Origin: Casuarina equisetifolia
Lineage: Eukaryota; Streptophyta; Magnoliopsida; Fagales; Casuarinaceae
Assembly: GCA_028551475.1 (NCBI GenBank)
Contig: CM052361.1
Coordinates: forward strand, 12,965,501-13,029,500
Direction: 5' to 3'
Length of the DNA: 64,000 nt
Positions 1-12,767 of the stretch are shown here, piece by piece. Both the position numbers and the translations under genes were made by a program. Positions within the stretch are counted from its first letter, which is position 1. The number at the start of each line of letters is the position of its first letter. The notes below the pieces were generated by a model, which saw nothing but the letters and a program-made list of their open reading frames with translations, made no database searches and was not told the origin of the DNA.

Positions 1-189
1 TTCAACTCCTCAGTTAAATCCTCTTTCTTCGGTTGGCGTATTTACATGTTCTGTATTATAATAATTCTGCCTCTTTTCTCGAAAAGTCGTTTGATGCAAT
101 GAATTGCCGACAATTAGATCAGGGAGAGAGAGGGCATATGACAGAGTTTTGAGACTGCAGGGATGTTTTTCTCTGTTTCTTTCCTTCAG

Positions 190-342
190 ATGTATGGTTT
201 CCCAGCACATTGTGGTGTGAACAAGGGCAAGGAAAGAAGACTGCGGAAAACCCTCTACAAGCTTCATGAAGTATCTTGCACTGTGATTGAGTATGACTGG
301 AGGGAAATCATAACCCGCTTGACCTGCTTGTATGTACTTTGA
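190..342 (+). CDS. possible last exon of an upstream gene (unrecognised)
   Basis: A pyrimidine-rich run ending in CAG (about 168-189) looks like a good splice acceptor. It is followed by 50 open codons beginning MYGFPAHCGVNKGKERRLRK and ending in TGA at 340-342. The reading is basic and helix-prone, but I do not recognise a family. A second frame from the same acceptor is also open for about 25 codons, so the frame is uncertain. The rest of the gene would lie left of the window. A reverse-strand ORF over the same bases is an alternative without support. Low confidence. Confidence 0.2.
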   Translation: MYGFPAHCGVNKGKERRLRKTLYKLHEVSCTVIEYDWREIITRLTCLYVL

Positions 343-829
343 ACCTTACAACAAAAAGTACCAGAATTGGCTCTTTTTTCTTGCCTAAACTGTTTCTGTA
401 CAAAGTGCTGTACTAAGAACTTCCAATACTCGATGACAACAAATTAAGGCAAGTATGGAAAAGCAACATTCTTGATGCCAAACTGGGTGGGTTTTGGGGT
501 TCTTCTTTTTCCTTCCCAGCTTGACGAATCGACTCAATCCCTTTGAAATGGATAAAACCCAAGTGGCGACAGGGATAAGATCAGTACATGAAACCAGTTG
601 GCATGGAGTTCCTAAAGGCTTCTGTCCTTCCTTTGGAATGAAACGAACGTCAACATCTGGGAGTGTTAACCTGTGCGGGTAAGCTATGCTTTTACAGGAT
701 GGACCACGTGAACCACGTAACAATCTTAAGGTCGTTCCCATCATTGAATCTGCCGCATAGAACGTAGCCACCTTCTTTGAAGACAATTAGACTCCATGTG
801 GGGGCGTTAACGTTTCAATGACAGTAAAA
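343..829. other. unassigned interval with one long reverse-strand ORF
   Basis: No gene could be assigned. A reverse-strand ORF of 133 codons (385-786) begins MSSKKVATFYAADSMMG and has no recognised domain. It has no visible splice context or promoter. It could be part of an unrecognised gene or chance. Confidence 0.2.
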
Positions 830-1000
830 ATACTTGTCTGGTTTCTAATTATGCTGAGTTTCAATCACCGAGTTCTGGGTGTTTCTATCCAACTCTGCCT
901 ACCTGAGATGGAGGAGACGGAGAACCATTTAATACATACATGTTTTTATGACCATCTTGCTGCAGAGATGGTACACATTTCCTGGTCGAGAAAGATTGAT
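830..1000 (+). pseudogene. possible LINE zinc-binding (zf-RVT) scrap
   Basis: A short stretch of one frame reads LCLPEMEETENHLIHTCF, similar in pattern to the zf-RVT module near the C-terminus of plant LINE ORF2 (Cys, then a Glu-Thr pair, then His-Leu and His-x-Cys). No flanking RT or RNase H sequence accompanies it, so the call rests on this pattern only. Confidence 0.25.
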
Positions 1001-1385
1001 TTTCTTAATTTTCATGCCGACAGAGAATGGGCGCAGTGTACTTCTCAAGTTGCGGTAAGAGAGGGAGCGAGTACCTCTGACCCGCCGTCAAAAGGCCAAG
1101 CAAAACAGAGAAAAAAATTAAAGGTGAAGAGAAGGTGGGGAAAGTGGGTCTCGCTATAAATGAAAAAGGGAAAAAAACGTTAACTGTCTTTGGGAGCTTT
1201 GCTAGCTTTTTTGACACATTTGTCGAAACTTTATCCACTCACACACTCGCTCTCTCCTTTCTCTCTCTTCAAGATGGCCTTGAAAGCCCACCCCTAATTT
1301 CCATTTCTTTTTTCCTCTTTTCTCTCTCAGAAATTGAGCTTCGCTTTCTCTCTCCTCGGCTTCTCTCACTCTCACTCTATTCCTA

Positions 1386-1403
1386 TGTATATATAAATAA
1401 ATA
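1386..1403 (+). promoter_or_regulatory. candidate TATA box of EIN2
   Basis: A TATATATAAATAAATAG stretch follows a long CT-rich tract (about 1240-1385). It lies about 130 bp before the donor of a probable leader exon, at a suitable distance for a start site near 1420-1435. The assignment depends on the leader-exon model; no transcript evidence is available. Confidence 0.4.
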
Positions 1404-1429
1404 GTTGTGTGTCAGTATGTGCATATACA

Positions 1430-3180
1430 AATAAAATGCGAAGTTGTGGGGTCTCCAAGGGCGTCTGAGATCTACTGCTGGAACTAGAGATAGAGATTGG
1501 CTGAGAAGGAAAAGCGAGAGCTTAGCAGGAGCAGAAGGTAAAACCATTGTTCAAAAACCCTAACTGTACGGACAAATCAGTTTGATTTTTGATTAACCCT
1601 ACTCTCTTTGTCTGTGTATCTAGTTATCATCGTCATCATCGGTTTCCGTGCGAAAAGACTCCTTTGGGTGCTCTTTTCTTCTTGCCTCAGATCCGTGTTG
1701 GCAATTTCTGATCTTTTTGATTCTGGGTTTTCGGCCTTTGGATTTCTTTCTCTGTTTGGAAAGAATTGGGCTCTGGTAATTTTGAGTGTGTTTTGGGCTA
1801 TTGTTGATTTAGTGTGACCGTGAGAAGATCTGAGATGGGTTTTTTAGCTGGGTCTTTGCATTTTGCTGATGTTTATGGTCTGAATTTTGATGGGTGGCTA
1901 GTTGATTCTTGTTTGTTGGCTATAGGTGTCGTTAGGCTGATTCTATGTTGCTTAATATTCTTTGTTCTGGTGGCTAATATAATTGTTCACCATGTTCTTT
2001 AAACCGAAGTGGTTACTTTTGAGGTTTGTTCATCTGAGAGTTGGGGTTTGCACCATCTTTTATTGTGGATCATAACTCGCTTAGGCCGTCTTTTTGTAAG
2101 ATTGACCATCTGGAGAAGATTGGCACTTAAGCACAGTATTTTACTTACAACGGAAGGGTACTCCAACAAAATTGGAATCATAAAGAGAGAATTAACTTGA
2201 GCTTTGCTATGTATTCTATCTATTTTTAGAATGCATTTGAGCTGGGCCGTTCTGTTAGTGTCCTCTTGAGGATGGAATCTCAAGCAGGGAGCTTCACCGC
2301 CTTGTATAACAATCAAAGAGGCTGAGATTAAACGTAAGCTCGTCCCGTAAGCTCTTTGAGCTTCTTGGCCACAGGGAGTAGAGAAGGAGAGAGAAAACAT
2401 GCAATCAAATTGTATTGAGTTAGTGACAATGCTATGTTGACCAAGGTGCCTCACTGTGATTTCTATATGTATATCAACAAATAGTTTTGGTATTTTTCCT
2501 CAATCATGTTTTAGCTTAGATGCTTTCAACGTACTTTTTTTTTTGGTTGTTCTTTTAAATAACGAAACCTGGAAGCTGGTTGGCCTTGGTTCTTTTCTTA
2601 GCATCTGAATTTTGGTTGGCCATATCTTCAGTTTTGCATCATCTTGCGTCTTAAGTTGCTTGTTCGTATATCTTGCATGAATTGGTTTAAATTACTAGCC
2701 ATCTTAAGGTGACAAACAGAAACTTTACTGGGTATCAACATATTTATGGTGGCATTGAATTGAATTTCATTGAAAGAATATTATTTGGGATCAAAGATCA
2801 CATCTAGTGTTGGAATTTTTGTATGGTAGAAATCATAATTTGGAGCTTTTTGGTCTGATTCAATCTACTTTCTTTGTAGGGCCTGGAAGATTTACTTCAT
2901 CTGGTCATCATTGGATGTCTATACCCAGTCCATTTACTTCGTGGGAGATAATAGATTAGAAAAGTTCTTCACTGTGGTTGTGTGTTAGTAAATTGATCTC
3001 AGAAATGTTCTTCGCTGGTGAATGACTTGTAATGGATCTACATCCTGTCTTGGAAACGCAATTAGCAGCAATGTGATATATCAGTTTCCACTCATCTAGA
3101 GGTCCTCCTGTTGCTTGGATTTTTTAAGAGTATAATATTGCACTGGAACTTTTGTTTTTCTCAAAGTACCAGTCAATAAC
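1430..3180 (+). other. EIN2 5' leader: UTR exon, UTR intron, second leader exon
   Basis: A purine-rich leader exon appears to end at 1537 at CAGAAG/GTAAAA. A 1342-bp intron would run 1538-2879 and end in a pyrimidine-rich TTTCTTTGTAG acceptor. The second leader segment (2880-3180) continues into the first coding exon. It carries three short upstream ORFs: 2915-2959 (14 aa), 3005-3025 (6 aa) and 3022-3099 (25 aa). The last two overlap by an ATGA. The exon borders are inferred from splice consensus and the coding start, not from cDNA. Confidence 0.45.
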
Positions 3181-6100
3181 ATGGAAGCTGAGAGTTTTAC
3201 TCCTAACCATCCTCTGGGTAGTCCTAACCTGCTGTTTCCTGCTGTTGTACCTGTGCTTCTGATTTCAACTGGGTATGTTGACCCTGGGAAGTGGGCAGCG
3301 AGTGTTGAAGGTGGTGCCCGTTTTGGGTCTGATCTGATAGTGTTGATGCTTGTGTTCAATTTTGCTGCAATTTTATGTCAATACCTGTCTGCTCGGATTG
3401 GCTTAGTCACGGGAAAAGATCTTGCCCAGGTATTTTTTCTTCCTCTTAAGACCATTACCGTGATAAGGAATTATTGTAATATTTATCTGTTTATTGATGT
3501 GTTGTTATGTGTCTGGTTCATCATGTCACTCTTCATTTTGCTATTCAGACTTGACTAAAAAAGCATATATGTAGGCTTGAGCTTGAATTGTGCGTCAGGG
3601 GCCATGCTTGCCTTTGGTTCATTAAAAGTCAACAAAGTTTGGGCTCAACTTAATTAATTAAACAAGCTGAGCTCAAACTTGAACTCAAGTTAGCTTCTAA
3701 TTTAATTTTTCTAAGACAGTTACATCAATTCTACACAATAAAACTACCAGCTGAACTCTATAAGATTTATATGTATATACTACTATGTGTATAGCAACAA
3801 ACTACTATACTAACACACGTGTACTAATATTTTTAGTGGTGTTATGTTAGTATTTGTTTCAAAGTTAATGCACTAGTATGTGTGTACACCAAACACAAAC
3901 CAATTAATACTCATATACATATATAATTATATTAGCTTTTACTTCAGTTATATATTTTTATGAGTTCGTGTATATATGAATATACAAATTTGGATATTTT
4001 TAATTTTATATGTACAAAAACATACACATACGAGTTTAATGAGTCAAATTAAGTTGAGTTTATGCAAGTATCATTCATCAACTTAAAGTGAATTTATTTA
4101 AGTTATGTTCGTTTAATATTCAAGCTATAATCATTGTTTGAGCACATTTACTAGACAAACCAAGCATGATTTGAGTTTATTTGAGTCAAGCATGAATTTT
4201 TCAAGATCATCTCAGCCCATTTACAGTTTGACCCCTTGTCCTCCTTTTCCGCTATTTTGTCTTTGAAACAATTAAAGTAAGGGAGGGAGAATCTCATATC
4301 TGTATGAGTTTATTTTACCTCATAATGTAGTTGACACTGAAGAAGACAGAACACTGATATTTATATTCTACCCACTTCAATAGGTCCTTAGGGTGTTTCT
4401 CATATATACCTGTCATGGTTTCAGAATGCACTGCATATCTTTGTTGTAAATTGCTTCTACTTGGTCCTTATCTAGTTGATTATTCAGCGGGGTGGTTGAG
4501 CATCAGTGCCCTTTCCGCACCAAAAGTCCTAAGTCCTACGTACACACATAATCAAAAACAAATGCTCAGTCACTGACGTCTCTGTCTCTTTCTTTTCCTC
4601 TTTCTCTGTCGGGGCAGTAAATTTTAATGTTCTTTCCAATTTGTTATGCTAAAGATTTGCAGTGATGAGTACGATAAGTATACATGCATATTCATAGGAG
4701 TTCAAGCAGAGCTCTCTGTGATTTCATTGGACCTTACCATGGTAATTTCTCATTTCATCATCATGATTATCTGTTCCTTTTTCTTTTCAATTTTATTTTT
4801 ATTTTTATTTCTAACGTATGATTACACTAATTTCATAGATCCTTGGCCTTGCACATGGACTTAATCTTCTTTTTGGGTGGGACTTGTTCACTTGTGTCTT
4901 TTTGACTGCTTCCAATGCTGTTTTATTTCCCCTTTTTTCCATCCTTCTGGTAAGTAGGTTTTCATTCATGCTTTTTGGAAGGGTTGGTTCACATCATCTT
5001 CTCTAATTTTATTAGTTTAAATTTCCAGGAAAACAACAAGGCAAAGTTCCTATGCATATGCATTTCAGGCTTTATTTTGCTTTCTATTGTTCTTGGAGTA
5101 GTCATCAGTCAACCAGAGATCTCACTTTCAACGAATGGGATGCTACTAAAGTTAAATGGGGAGAGTGTATATCCACTGATGGGTCTTCTTGGGGCAAGTA
5201 TCATGCCTCATAACTTCTTTCTTCATTCTTCTATTGTACAGGTATCTCTGCATTCTATCCTCTCTGTAGCTATACTCATTGTTCCTGTTTTGCCCAAGCA
5301 TACAGCTTTACATGTACTAGTGAATGTGCACATCGGCATGTATTTATGTTTTTTAATTCCTTTGTACTTGAATGAGTCTGCATTCCCTTATTTTGCCATT
5401 GTAGTTTTGAGGTTTAAATTTGGAAATGTTTGATTTTACACACTTGCTGCGGCAATAATGCATGTTTTAGGTGTCCATGACTCAAATTAGGTGGAATAAG
5501 GGCTGCTGCCTGACTAAGATTCCTTGTTGCTGCATCTTCTGAACATTGTATCTTGGGCATGTGTCAAATATAGGAGCCTAGGAGTTATGGGCACATGTGC
5601 ATGTTCTCTTGATTTTTTTCTTCTGTTTGGTTAAATTTGACTGTTAAAGAAGACTTGTTCTTGGACTATTAGCAGGTTGTTACCAGGATCTTTGACATCT
5701 GAGATAATAGCAGAAGCCTAAACATCCAACAGTGATATTCTTATGTGAATTCATGACTGACAAGCAGACATGTCAATTACGTCCAAGATGTCCATTTTTG
5801 ATATGTTAGATAAGGATGGAGATATTTTGTTTTTATAGAGGTACCAATAGTTTAGAGAATAGGATAGTAAGGTAGATTTATAAATCATTAAACTGTATAT
5901 GGATTCCCATGAATCAGGGGTGCTGGCTACACATGTGATCTCTCTTACTGAAATCTAAACTTAATTTTCCATAGAGGCTCAAATTCAAATAGATGTTTGT
6001 GTTGTGAGGGTGTAAACAGGCATATGTATCTGTTAAGGACACAACATATTGCAACTAGAGTTCAAATAGGCACTGATAAGTTACCTTGATGTTGTGTAAT

Positions 6101-9100
6101 GCTGTGTAGTGCTATCTTTTTGTGTTTGTTGTAATTGTCTTTGAGGCCTACCTTTTACAAAACCAATCTGAAGCATGGTGAAAGATGGTTGAGTTAAACG
6201 CCAGCCAGCACAGAACCTTTTCAACCATCATGTTGAAAATGACAGAAATAGACAACTTAGCTGGCCTCAATTTCTTGGTTAGTTGAAAAAAGATGTAAGC
6301 TCTCTATCGTGGTGATTGAACTAAAGTGCAGTGAATTTATTTGGACAAACTCAGACACTTGGACAAGAATGCATATTAAGAAATGCTGGTGCCTCTGTAA
6401 GGGTCTGTAGCTGGTGATGATGCTCCCTTTGCATGATTAATGCTCCCAAAGAGTTGGATCATTGCATTTCAGAGTGGCATGGGAATTGTCTTCTTGGAAA
6501 ACCTTTTTGAAATGTACTTAAATGACTGGGGATCAATGACAGTTTTTTCTTTTTATTTTTTTATGTTTTATTTTTTAATAGGGGAATATATACGAATTTC
6601 TTTTATCGGATAGATCCACCAAATTTTACATGTTTTCATTGTGTGTTTAGACTAATTTTCCCGTCTTAACCTTTTGAAAAGAAATCAATTGACGTTGGTT
6701 GCCTATGGTATAACAATTGAATGTTCAATGTGTGTTGGTTTTAAAAGTAGCAAAAAATAGTTGCCCTAATGTTTCCTCTTGTGCATTGGCTGATTTCATT
6801 ACTATCAGTAATTAAACTATTTAATCTCTTTGTTGTGCTCAATGTAGCATAAATGTTTTTTCTCCCATCTTTTTCTTCTTGGTTGACCTCTCTTTTAGTG
6901 CATATTTCTGGTGGGTAATCTATGTGAACTCTCCTTGGATTCGGTCTTTCCTTTACTTGTTATATGCAATTCAAGGTATAGTCGGGATATTTTTTGGAAA
7001 GACTGTTTGCTCATTTGTTCATGCTGATCTAGTTTAAAGGAAGAAAACAAGAAATCTTCTACGTATTTAACTTGACTGTGGGTTTGTTCATAACATGCCT
7101 TGTTTTAGTGCATTGATAATCACGTTTTCTTTTCTCCCTTTTAATTTTCTTCAACCTATTTATTTTTTGTGACTCACATGCATGACACTTTATGAGATTA
7201 TAAGAGACTAATTTAATAACTCAAAAGATCTTGATAGTCCACTTTGTTGTTCATCTGAACTCATTGATTTCCCAATTTTATTCCCCACTACCAAAGTTAT
7301 TTGACTACAATAATCTCAACAATACATTTGAGACACATTTGTCAAATTTCTGAGCCTTTGTAATATTCTTGCAGTTGCCTCAGAGATCAACAAATATTTC
7401 CAAGGATTCCTTGTGTCATTGCCATTTCATTGCCATCACATGCGTTTTTAGTGGTATTTATCTGGTGAATTATATGCTGATGGTCTCAGCGGCAAATGTA
7501 TTTAACGGTACTGGCCTTGTCATGCTTACTTTTCAGGATGCAATGTCTCTAATGGAACAGGTTTGTTTTTGTTTTTTAATAAATCCTATTATTCTTGATG
7601 ATTCCCACTGCAAGAAATTTTTAGTATCTTTGATAGATACTAATCTGTTTTGAATTTTCAAATTTCAATGCAGGTGTTTAGGAGTCCCATAGCTCCCTTT
7701 GTGTATCTATTGGTTTTGTTTTTCTCAAATCAAATCACATCATTAACTTGGAGTCTATGTGGACAAGTAGTGTTGCATGATTTCTTGAAGCTGGACATTC
7801 CTGGTTGGCTTCATTGTGCCACAATTAGAGTCATTGCCGTTGTTCCAGCACTTTACTGTGTGTGGAGTTCAGGATCTGATGGGATGTATCAACTGCTTAT
7901 ATTCACACAGGTGTTGGTAGCCTTGCTACTTCCATCTTCTGTTATCCCGCTTTTCCGTGTTGCTGCATCAAGATCGATAATGGGTGTGTACAAGATTTCT
8001 CAGTTTGTGGAGTTTTTGGCTGTTGTCACTTTTATTGGGATGGTAGTCTTGAAGACTATGTTTATGGTAGAAATGGTATTTGGAAATAGTGATTGGGTGG
8101 GAAATTTGAGGTGGAACATGGGAAGTAGCATATCTGTCTCTTATATAGTTCTTCTTGTCACTGCTTGTGCGTCACTTTGTTTGATGCTTTGGCTCCTAGC
8201 TACCCCGTTAAAATCTGCGAGTGCCAGATTAGATGCACAGGTTTGGAACTGCGATACGGCAAAGGCTGTACCTGATTCATCCACACAGAGAGCGGAAACT
8301 GATTTAACTGGAACTGGATATCATGTAGAGGCACTTGTTCAGATGCAAGAACCATCAGCTGCGCTGGGGAAGGGTTTGCAAAGTCATTCAGACAACCCAG
8401 TTACAGATTTTGACCTTGATCTGCCTGAAACTATTATGAAGCCTGATAAGGAGCTCCATTTGACTACGGTTGAGGAAAATTGTACTAAGACTACATTTAC
8501 TAGCACACCCAAATGTGATGCAGAGAAATTGGGAATCACAGGAGAGTCAGTCCCAATTTCTACTGTTTCTGATGACAAATTGCTGGACTCTGAAACTGTC
8601 AAAACTGAATCAATAATTCCTATTGAGAAGACTGAGGGAATTGGGGGAGATCTACAAACTGAAAAAGATGATGATGATGGAGAACCCTGGGAGGCTGAAG
8701 AATCATCTAAAGGAGCTTCTGGGAGCACCCCATCTTTGACATCGGAGGGTCCAGGATCATTTAGAAGTCTCACTGGCAAAGGCGATGAAGGAGGGAGTGG
8801 TGCTGGAAGTCTTTCAAGATTAGCAGGATTGGGTCGTGCAGCAAGGCGCCAACTGGCTGCAATACTTGATGAGTTTTGGGGTCAACTGTATGATTTCCAC
8901 GGGCAAGCTACTGCAGAAGCAAAGGGAAGGCAACTGGATGTGTTGCTAGGAGTAGATTGTAAGCTTACCTCTTCATCATTGAAAGCAGATTCCACCATGA
9001 ATGAAATTTCTGGATACTTGCCATCTGTAGGGAGCAGGGGATCTGATCATCTTATAAACTCTAGTTTATATGAACCTCCCCAGCAGCAGAATGTGCAAAG

Positions 9101-11125
9101 GAGCTTGGAAGCTTTGTATGGAGTTCAAAGAGGATCTCCTTCATTGTGGTCCAACAACCCTGTGCAGCTGTTAGATGCATATGTGCAGAATTCAAGCCGT
9201 AATGTTCTTGACTCCAGTGAAAGGCGCTATTCTAGTGTGCGGAATCTACAATCTACGGAGAGCTGGGATTATCAGCCTGCTACGGTACATGGTTACCAGA
9301 TAGCATCCTATAGAATGGCTAAAGACAGAAGCACTGAACAATTGAATAATCAAATGAACTCTTCAGCCTTGAGATCCTCATCATTGGGTGTTACAAACTA
9401 TAGAGATTCAAATGCATTTGCTTCTGGGCAAAAGTTGCAAAACGGGTTAAGCTCCAGTAAGTCTTCTGGTTTACCAAACCCTCCAATATCCAGGGAAAGT
9501 CAATTGCATTATGAAAGACCATATTATGATTTCTGCTCTTCTGGAGCTGCTGATGTTTTTTCGAGTTCAGCCAACTCAAAAAAGTACCACAGCTTGCCAG
9601 ACATGTCAGGATTGTCAGTCCCACAGCGAGACTTATACACATCGGATAAGAATGTTCAATGGGACAGTGCCGTGGGATATGGATCCTCTGTTACTAGAAC
9701 AGGGTATGACCCATCCTTATATCCGAATTTGGTATCAAGAACAGGAGCGCCTTTGGCATTTGATGAACTCTCTCCATCAAAAGTTTACAGAGGTGGTTTC
9801 TCCTCCCCATGGAATTCTGATACTGGATCCCTCTGGTCGAGACAACCTTTTGAGCAGTTTGGGGTAGCTGATAAAAATCGTTCTGTTGGGAGCGAAGGAG
9901 TTGGAAGTAGGGTAGGTTCGATTACTCAAGAAGGTACTTCTGCTGTGGATTCAGAGGCCAAGCTTCTTAAATCTTTTAGATATTGCATTGTGAGGTTGTT
10001 AAAATTGGAAGGATCAGATTGGTTGTTTGGACACAATGATGGTGCTGATGAGGATCTCATTGACCGTGTGGCTGCAAGGGAGAGGTTTCTTTATGAAGCT
10101 GAAACTAGAGAGATGAATAGGACAGTTCACTTGAGTGAGCCTCAGTATCTGTCTTCTGATAGGAAGCCTGGTTCTACGATGAGGAGTAATGAGGCGAGTT
10201 TCAATGACTTTTTGATCTACTCAGTTCCTCATTGTGGGGAGGGCTGTATTTGGAAAGCAGATTTGATAGTAAGCTTTGGTGTGTGGTGCATCCACCGGGT
10301 TCTTGACCTTTCACTTATGGAAAGCCGGCCAGAGCTATGGGGGAAGTATACGTATGTACTCAACCGTCTTCAGGTAAATGTTTGTCTACTAACTAGTTTA
10401 CGATGTTTGCGGATGCGCGTCGCTTGTTTGTGATAGTCACGATCTCTGCATTTATGCCGTTGTGTTTGCTGCCTGTTGTTAACAAAACTGAAAACACTTT
10501 TGTCCTGCTTAGCTTTGTTGGGATAGATTCATCTCTCTTTCCATTTGGTTAAGGTGTGCTTGATGAATCCTGTTGTACTGAGGAATGTCTTGTTAACTTT
10601 TGCACTGCAACCCTTGACGCATACAATACCCTGCAAGTTCCAAAAAGTTGGCAGTCTTTAAGTTTATTAGATCTTTTTTTCTAAAACGCAAAAGAAAAAG
10701 AAAATGTATCCAGTTTTTTGATCTTGACGGTGACCTCCTCTTATGTGCAGGGGATCATTGATCTGGCATTTTCAAAACCTCGATCTCCAATGGCCCCATG
10801 CTTCTGCCTTCAAATCCCTCCAGCATACCAGCAGAAGTTAAGCCCTCCTGTTTCAAATGGAATGCTGCCTCCTGCTTCAAAGCCCGGCAGGGGAAAATGC
10901 ACAGCTGCAGGGATGCTTCTTGATATAATCAAGGATGTAGAGACTGCGATTTCTTGCAGGAAGGGCAGAACAGGAACCGCAGCCGGCGATGTGGCTTTCC
11001 CGAAGGGAAAAGAAAATCTAGCGTCTGTCCTCAAACGTTACAAGCGTCGATTATCCCACAAACCTGTTGCTCATGAGGGTTCTGTTATGCGCAAGGTTGC
11101 GACATCCGCTTCGTATTCCTCATAG
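3181..11125 (+). CDS. EIN2: EIN2, ethylene-insensitive protein 2
   Basis: Central positive regulator of ethylene signalling, an ER-membrane Nramp-like protein whose C-terminal part moves to the nucleus and P-bodies when CTR1 repression is lifted. Seven coding exons, all joined in phase 0: 3181-3429, 4655-4741, 4839-4949, 5029-5241, 7375-7560, 7674-10373, 10751-11125. They give 1306 aa (Arabidopsis about 1294). Residues 1 to about 460 form the multi-spanning Nramp-like domain (GYVDPGKW near the start, EYDKYTC, MPHNF). A hydrophilic region follows. SFRSLTGK lies at 644-651, where Ser647 is the candidate equivalent of Arabidopsis Ser645. HSLPDMSG contains Ser922, a candidate for Ser924. The conserved C-terminal domain ([16 protein letters not shown]) ends with the basic [11 protein letters not shown] at 1276-1283. 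The start matches the family N-terminus. No stops or frameshifts; the gene looks functional. Confidence 0.96.
3430..4654 (+). other. EIN2 intron 1 with AT-rich repeat-like core
   Basis: A 1225-bp GT-AG intron. Its core (about 3560-4230) is much more AT-rich than its surroundings. Both ends carry related words of the form AAGCTTGAGCTT and GAGTCAAGCATG, as in small plant intronic insertions. No terminal repeat or target-site duplication was established. Confidence 0.4.
5242..7374 (+). other. EIN2 intron 4 (long)
   Basis: A 2133-bp intron, the longest in the gene, between the exon ending in HSSIVQ and the one starting LPQRSTN. I see no coding remnant, RNA gene or clear transposon in it. Confidence 0.6.
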
Positions 11126-11460
11126 CTGTTGGACTTGTTTGCTTACTGGTTCAGTGATTTACCTGCTTGATTTTGGAAGGCAGGGCCATGTTCTGGATCA
11201 GCAGTCCTCTGTCGACAGAGGACTCGTACTCCTCTCTTTCTTTCTCTCTCTCTGTTTCTCTCTCAATATGTATCAACAGTTTTTTGCTGCAAAGTTTATT
11301 TCCTTGTATGTTACATATGCATAGGGTAAGAATTACTGGGTATGTAATTGCAGCAGAATTAATGGAAATGGTGAGAAGAAAGGTGGAAAATTGGTTATAT
11401 TGCAGTTGTGTTGTCGAATGTATTGTTACACTGATGATTGGAAACTGCAAAAACGTCTAA
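11126..11460 (+). other. EIN2 3' UTR with palindrome and CT-rich tract
   Basis: The 3' flank holds a perfect 22-bp palindrome (11203-11224, arm AGTCCTCTGTC, no spacer). A pyrimidine-rich run of CTTTCT/CTCT words follows at about 11231-11262. The poly(A) site was not located. Chance ORFs in this stretch overlap on both strands and are not supported. Confidence 0.5.
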
Positions 11461-11879
11461 AGGAATGCTGTATCATGATCCAAGGTTTAATTGTTCAACG
11501 TGGAACAGAGGGAACAGGAAATTTGCATTGATTAAGAATGCGAAAGAACATGAATATGCTCCATTACGTGAACGGTTCACAAGAAAAAGCCTAAGTAGAT
11601 TCCGCCTATCCCAGACTTCACCAAAATCACGGATTCTATGTGATGCAAGATTTGCGCTACGTTGTCAACTGCTAAATATGTTTTCAAGAACCGTGATCCA
11701 AACTTTTCAAACACCTCCAAAAGACCAAAAAAAAAAAAAAGGTGTGAAAAATGGCAGCTTCCGGTTTCTTCTGCCCACCGAACCAACAAAATGAGAGCAA
11801 AAGTCGATGAGAAAACAACGTTTGATGGACGACACGAGGAAGACTTGACTTTCGGAGCACGCCACCTCAGCTATCCTAT
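11461..11879. other. intergenic, EIN2 to small membrane-protein gene
   Basis: No gene seen. It contains an A-run at about 11728-11741 and a short imperfect palindrome (GTGAAC/GTTCAC near 11568). The right end grades into the CT-rich leader of the next gene. Confidence 0.5.
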
Positions 11880-12767
11880 ACCTCTCTTTCTCTCTCTCTA
11901 CTTGTGGTCAAGATATCTCCTCCGCCATTCCTTACCTTTCTCGTGTTTTGTTGGCGCAGCTTTCGGTGACAGAAAGGTATGAATTATCGGCCGATCTGAT
12001 AACCTTTCTGATTTTAAGTGATTGTGGCTGAAGCTGAGCTTCTTCCTTTGTTAGTTTTTACTTTCCTGGGTTTCCTATTTAGACGTTTTATTCTTCCAAA
12101 ATCTGTGTTTCGGAAGTTGTTCATCCTGTTAATTTTTGGTGTTCTGAGTTATGTAAGTGGGTTGATCGTGGAAGAGGAGATATGGTAATATATCAAGGCA
12201 CAAGATATACATATGCCGGCTTGGTAAACACAGTTAGCCTTTTAGGCAGGAAAGCCATCAAACTTGGGCCTTTTTATCTCGGGGATTACCTCATGAATAA
12301 GTTAATAGAAAAAGGTTAAAGATTATTGACAGAAAGGTCTAGTGGTTCTCTGTTGATGTAGGCATGGCGTAGAAGAAAGCTTAACAACATTCTAAGTAAA
12401 ATGAAAAAGAGAGTTCAAAATCATAACCATGTTTTGTTTGGTGTTGCGATGCTGAGTAGAGACCTGATACAAAAGAAAAAAAATAAAATAAAATTGAGAG
12501 AGAATAAAAAAAGGCTTAACGCCATGGATGATGATTCAAGCTCAGCTAGTATTAGAGAAACAAATTTCATTGATTGAACAAGCCCTGTAAATATTGCGTT
12601 CTTCTCACATGGGAAACAATCCAAGTGTAAGAAAACAGGGGCTGCATGTCTGAATCCCCTGAGAAAGATCAAGTAAAAGATTATTATCATTATTATTTTC
12701 ATTTTAATGTCTGTGCTGTTAATGATCTTGTATAAGTGCTTGGTTGATAATGCAGGGGTGACCAAAA
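11880..12767 (+). other. leader exon and 5'-UTR intron of the microprotein gene
   Basis: A CT-rich leader (about 11880-11976) ends at AGAAAG/GTATGA. An intron of 779 bp (11977-12755) would end at TTGATAATGCAG, leaving 12 untranslated bases before the ATG. The layout, a UTR intron just before a very short ORF, is common in plant small-protein genes. The splice sites are inferred from consensus. Confidence 0.45.

Noticed and set aside
9391-9867. Long ORFs in other frames inside EIN2 exon 6
   Set aside because: They overlap the well-supported EIN2 frame and have no recognisable domain; shadows.
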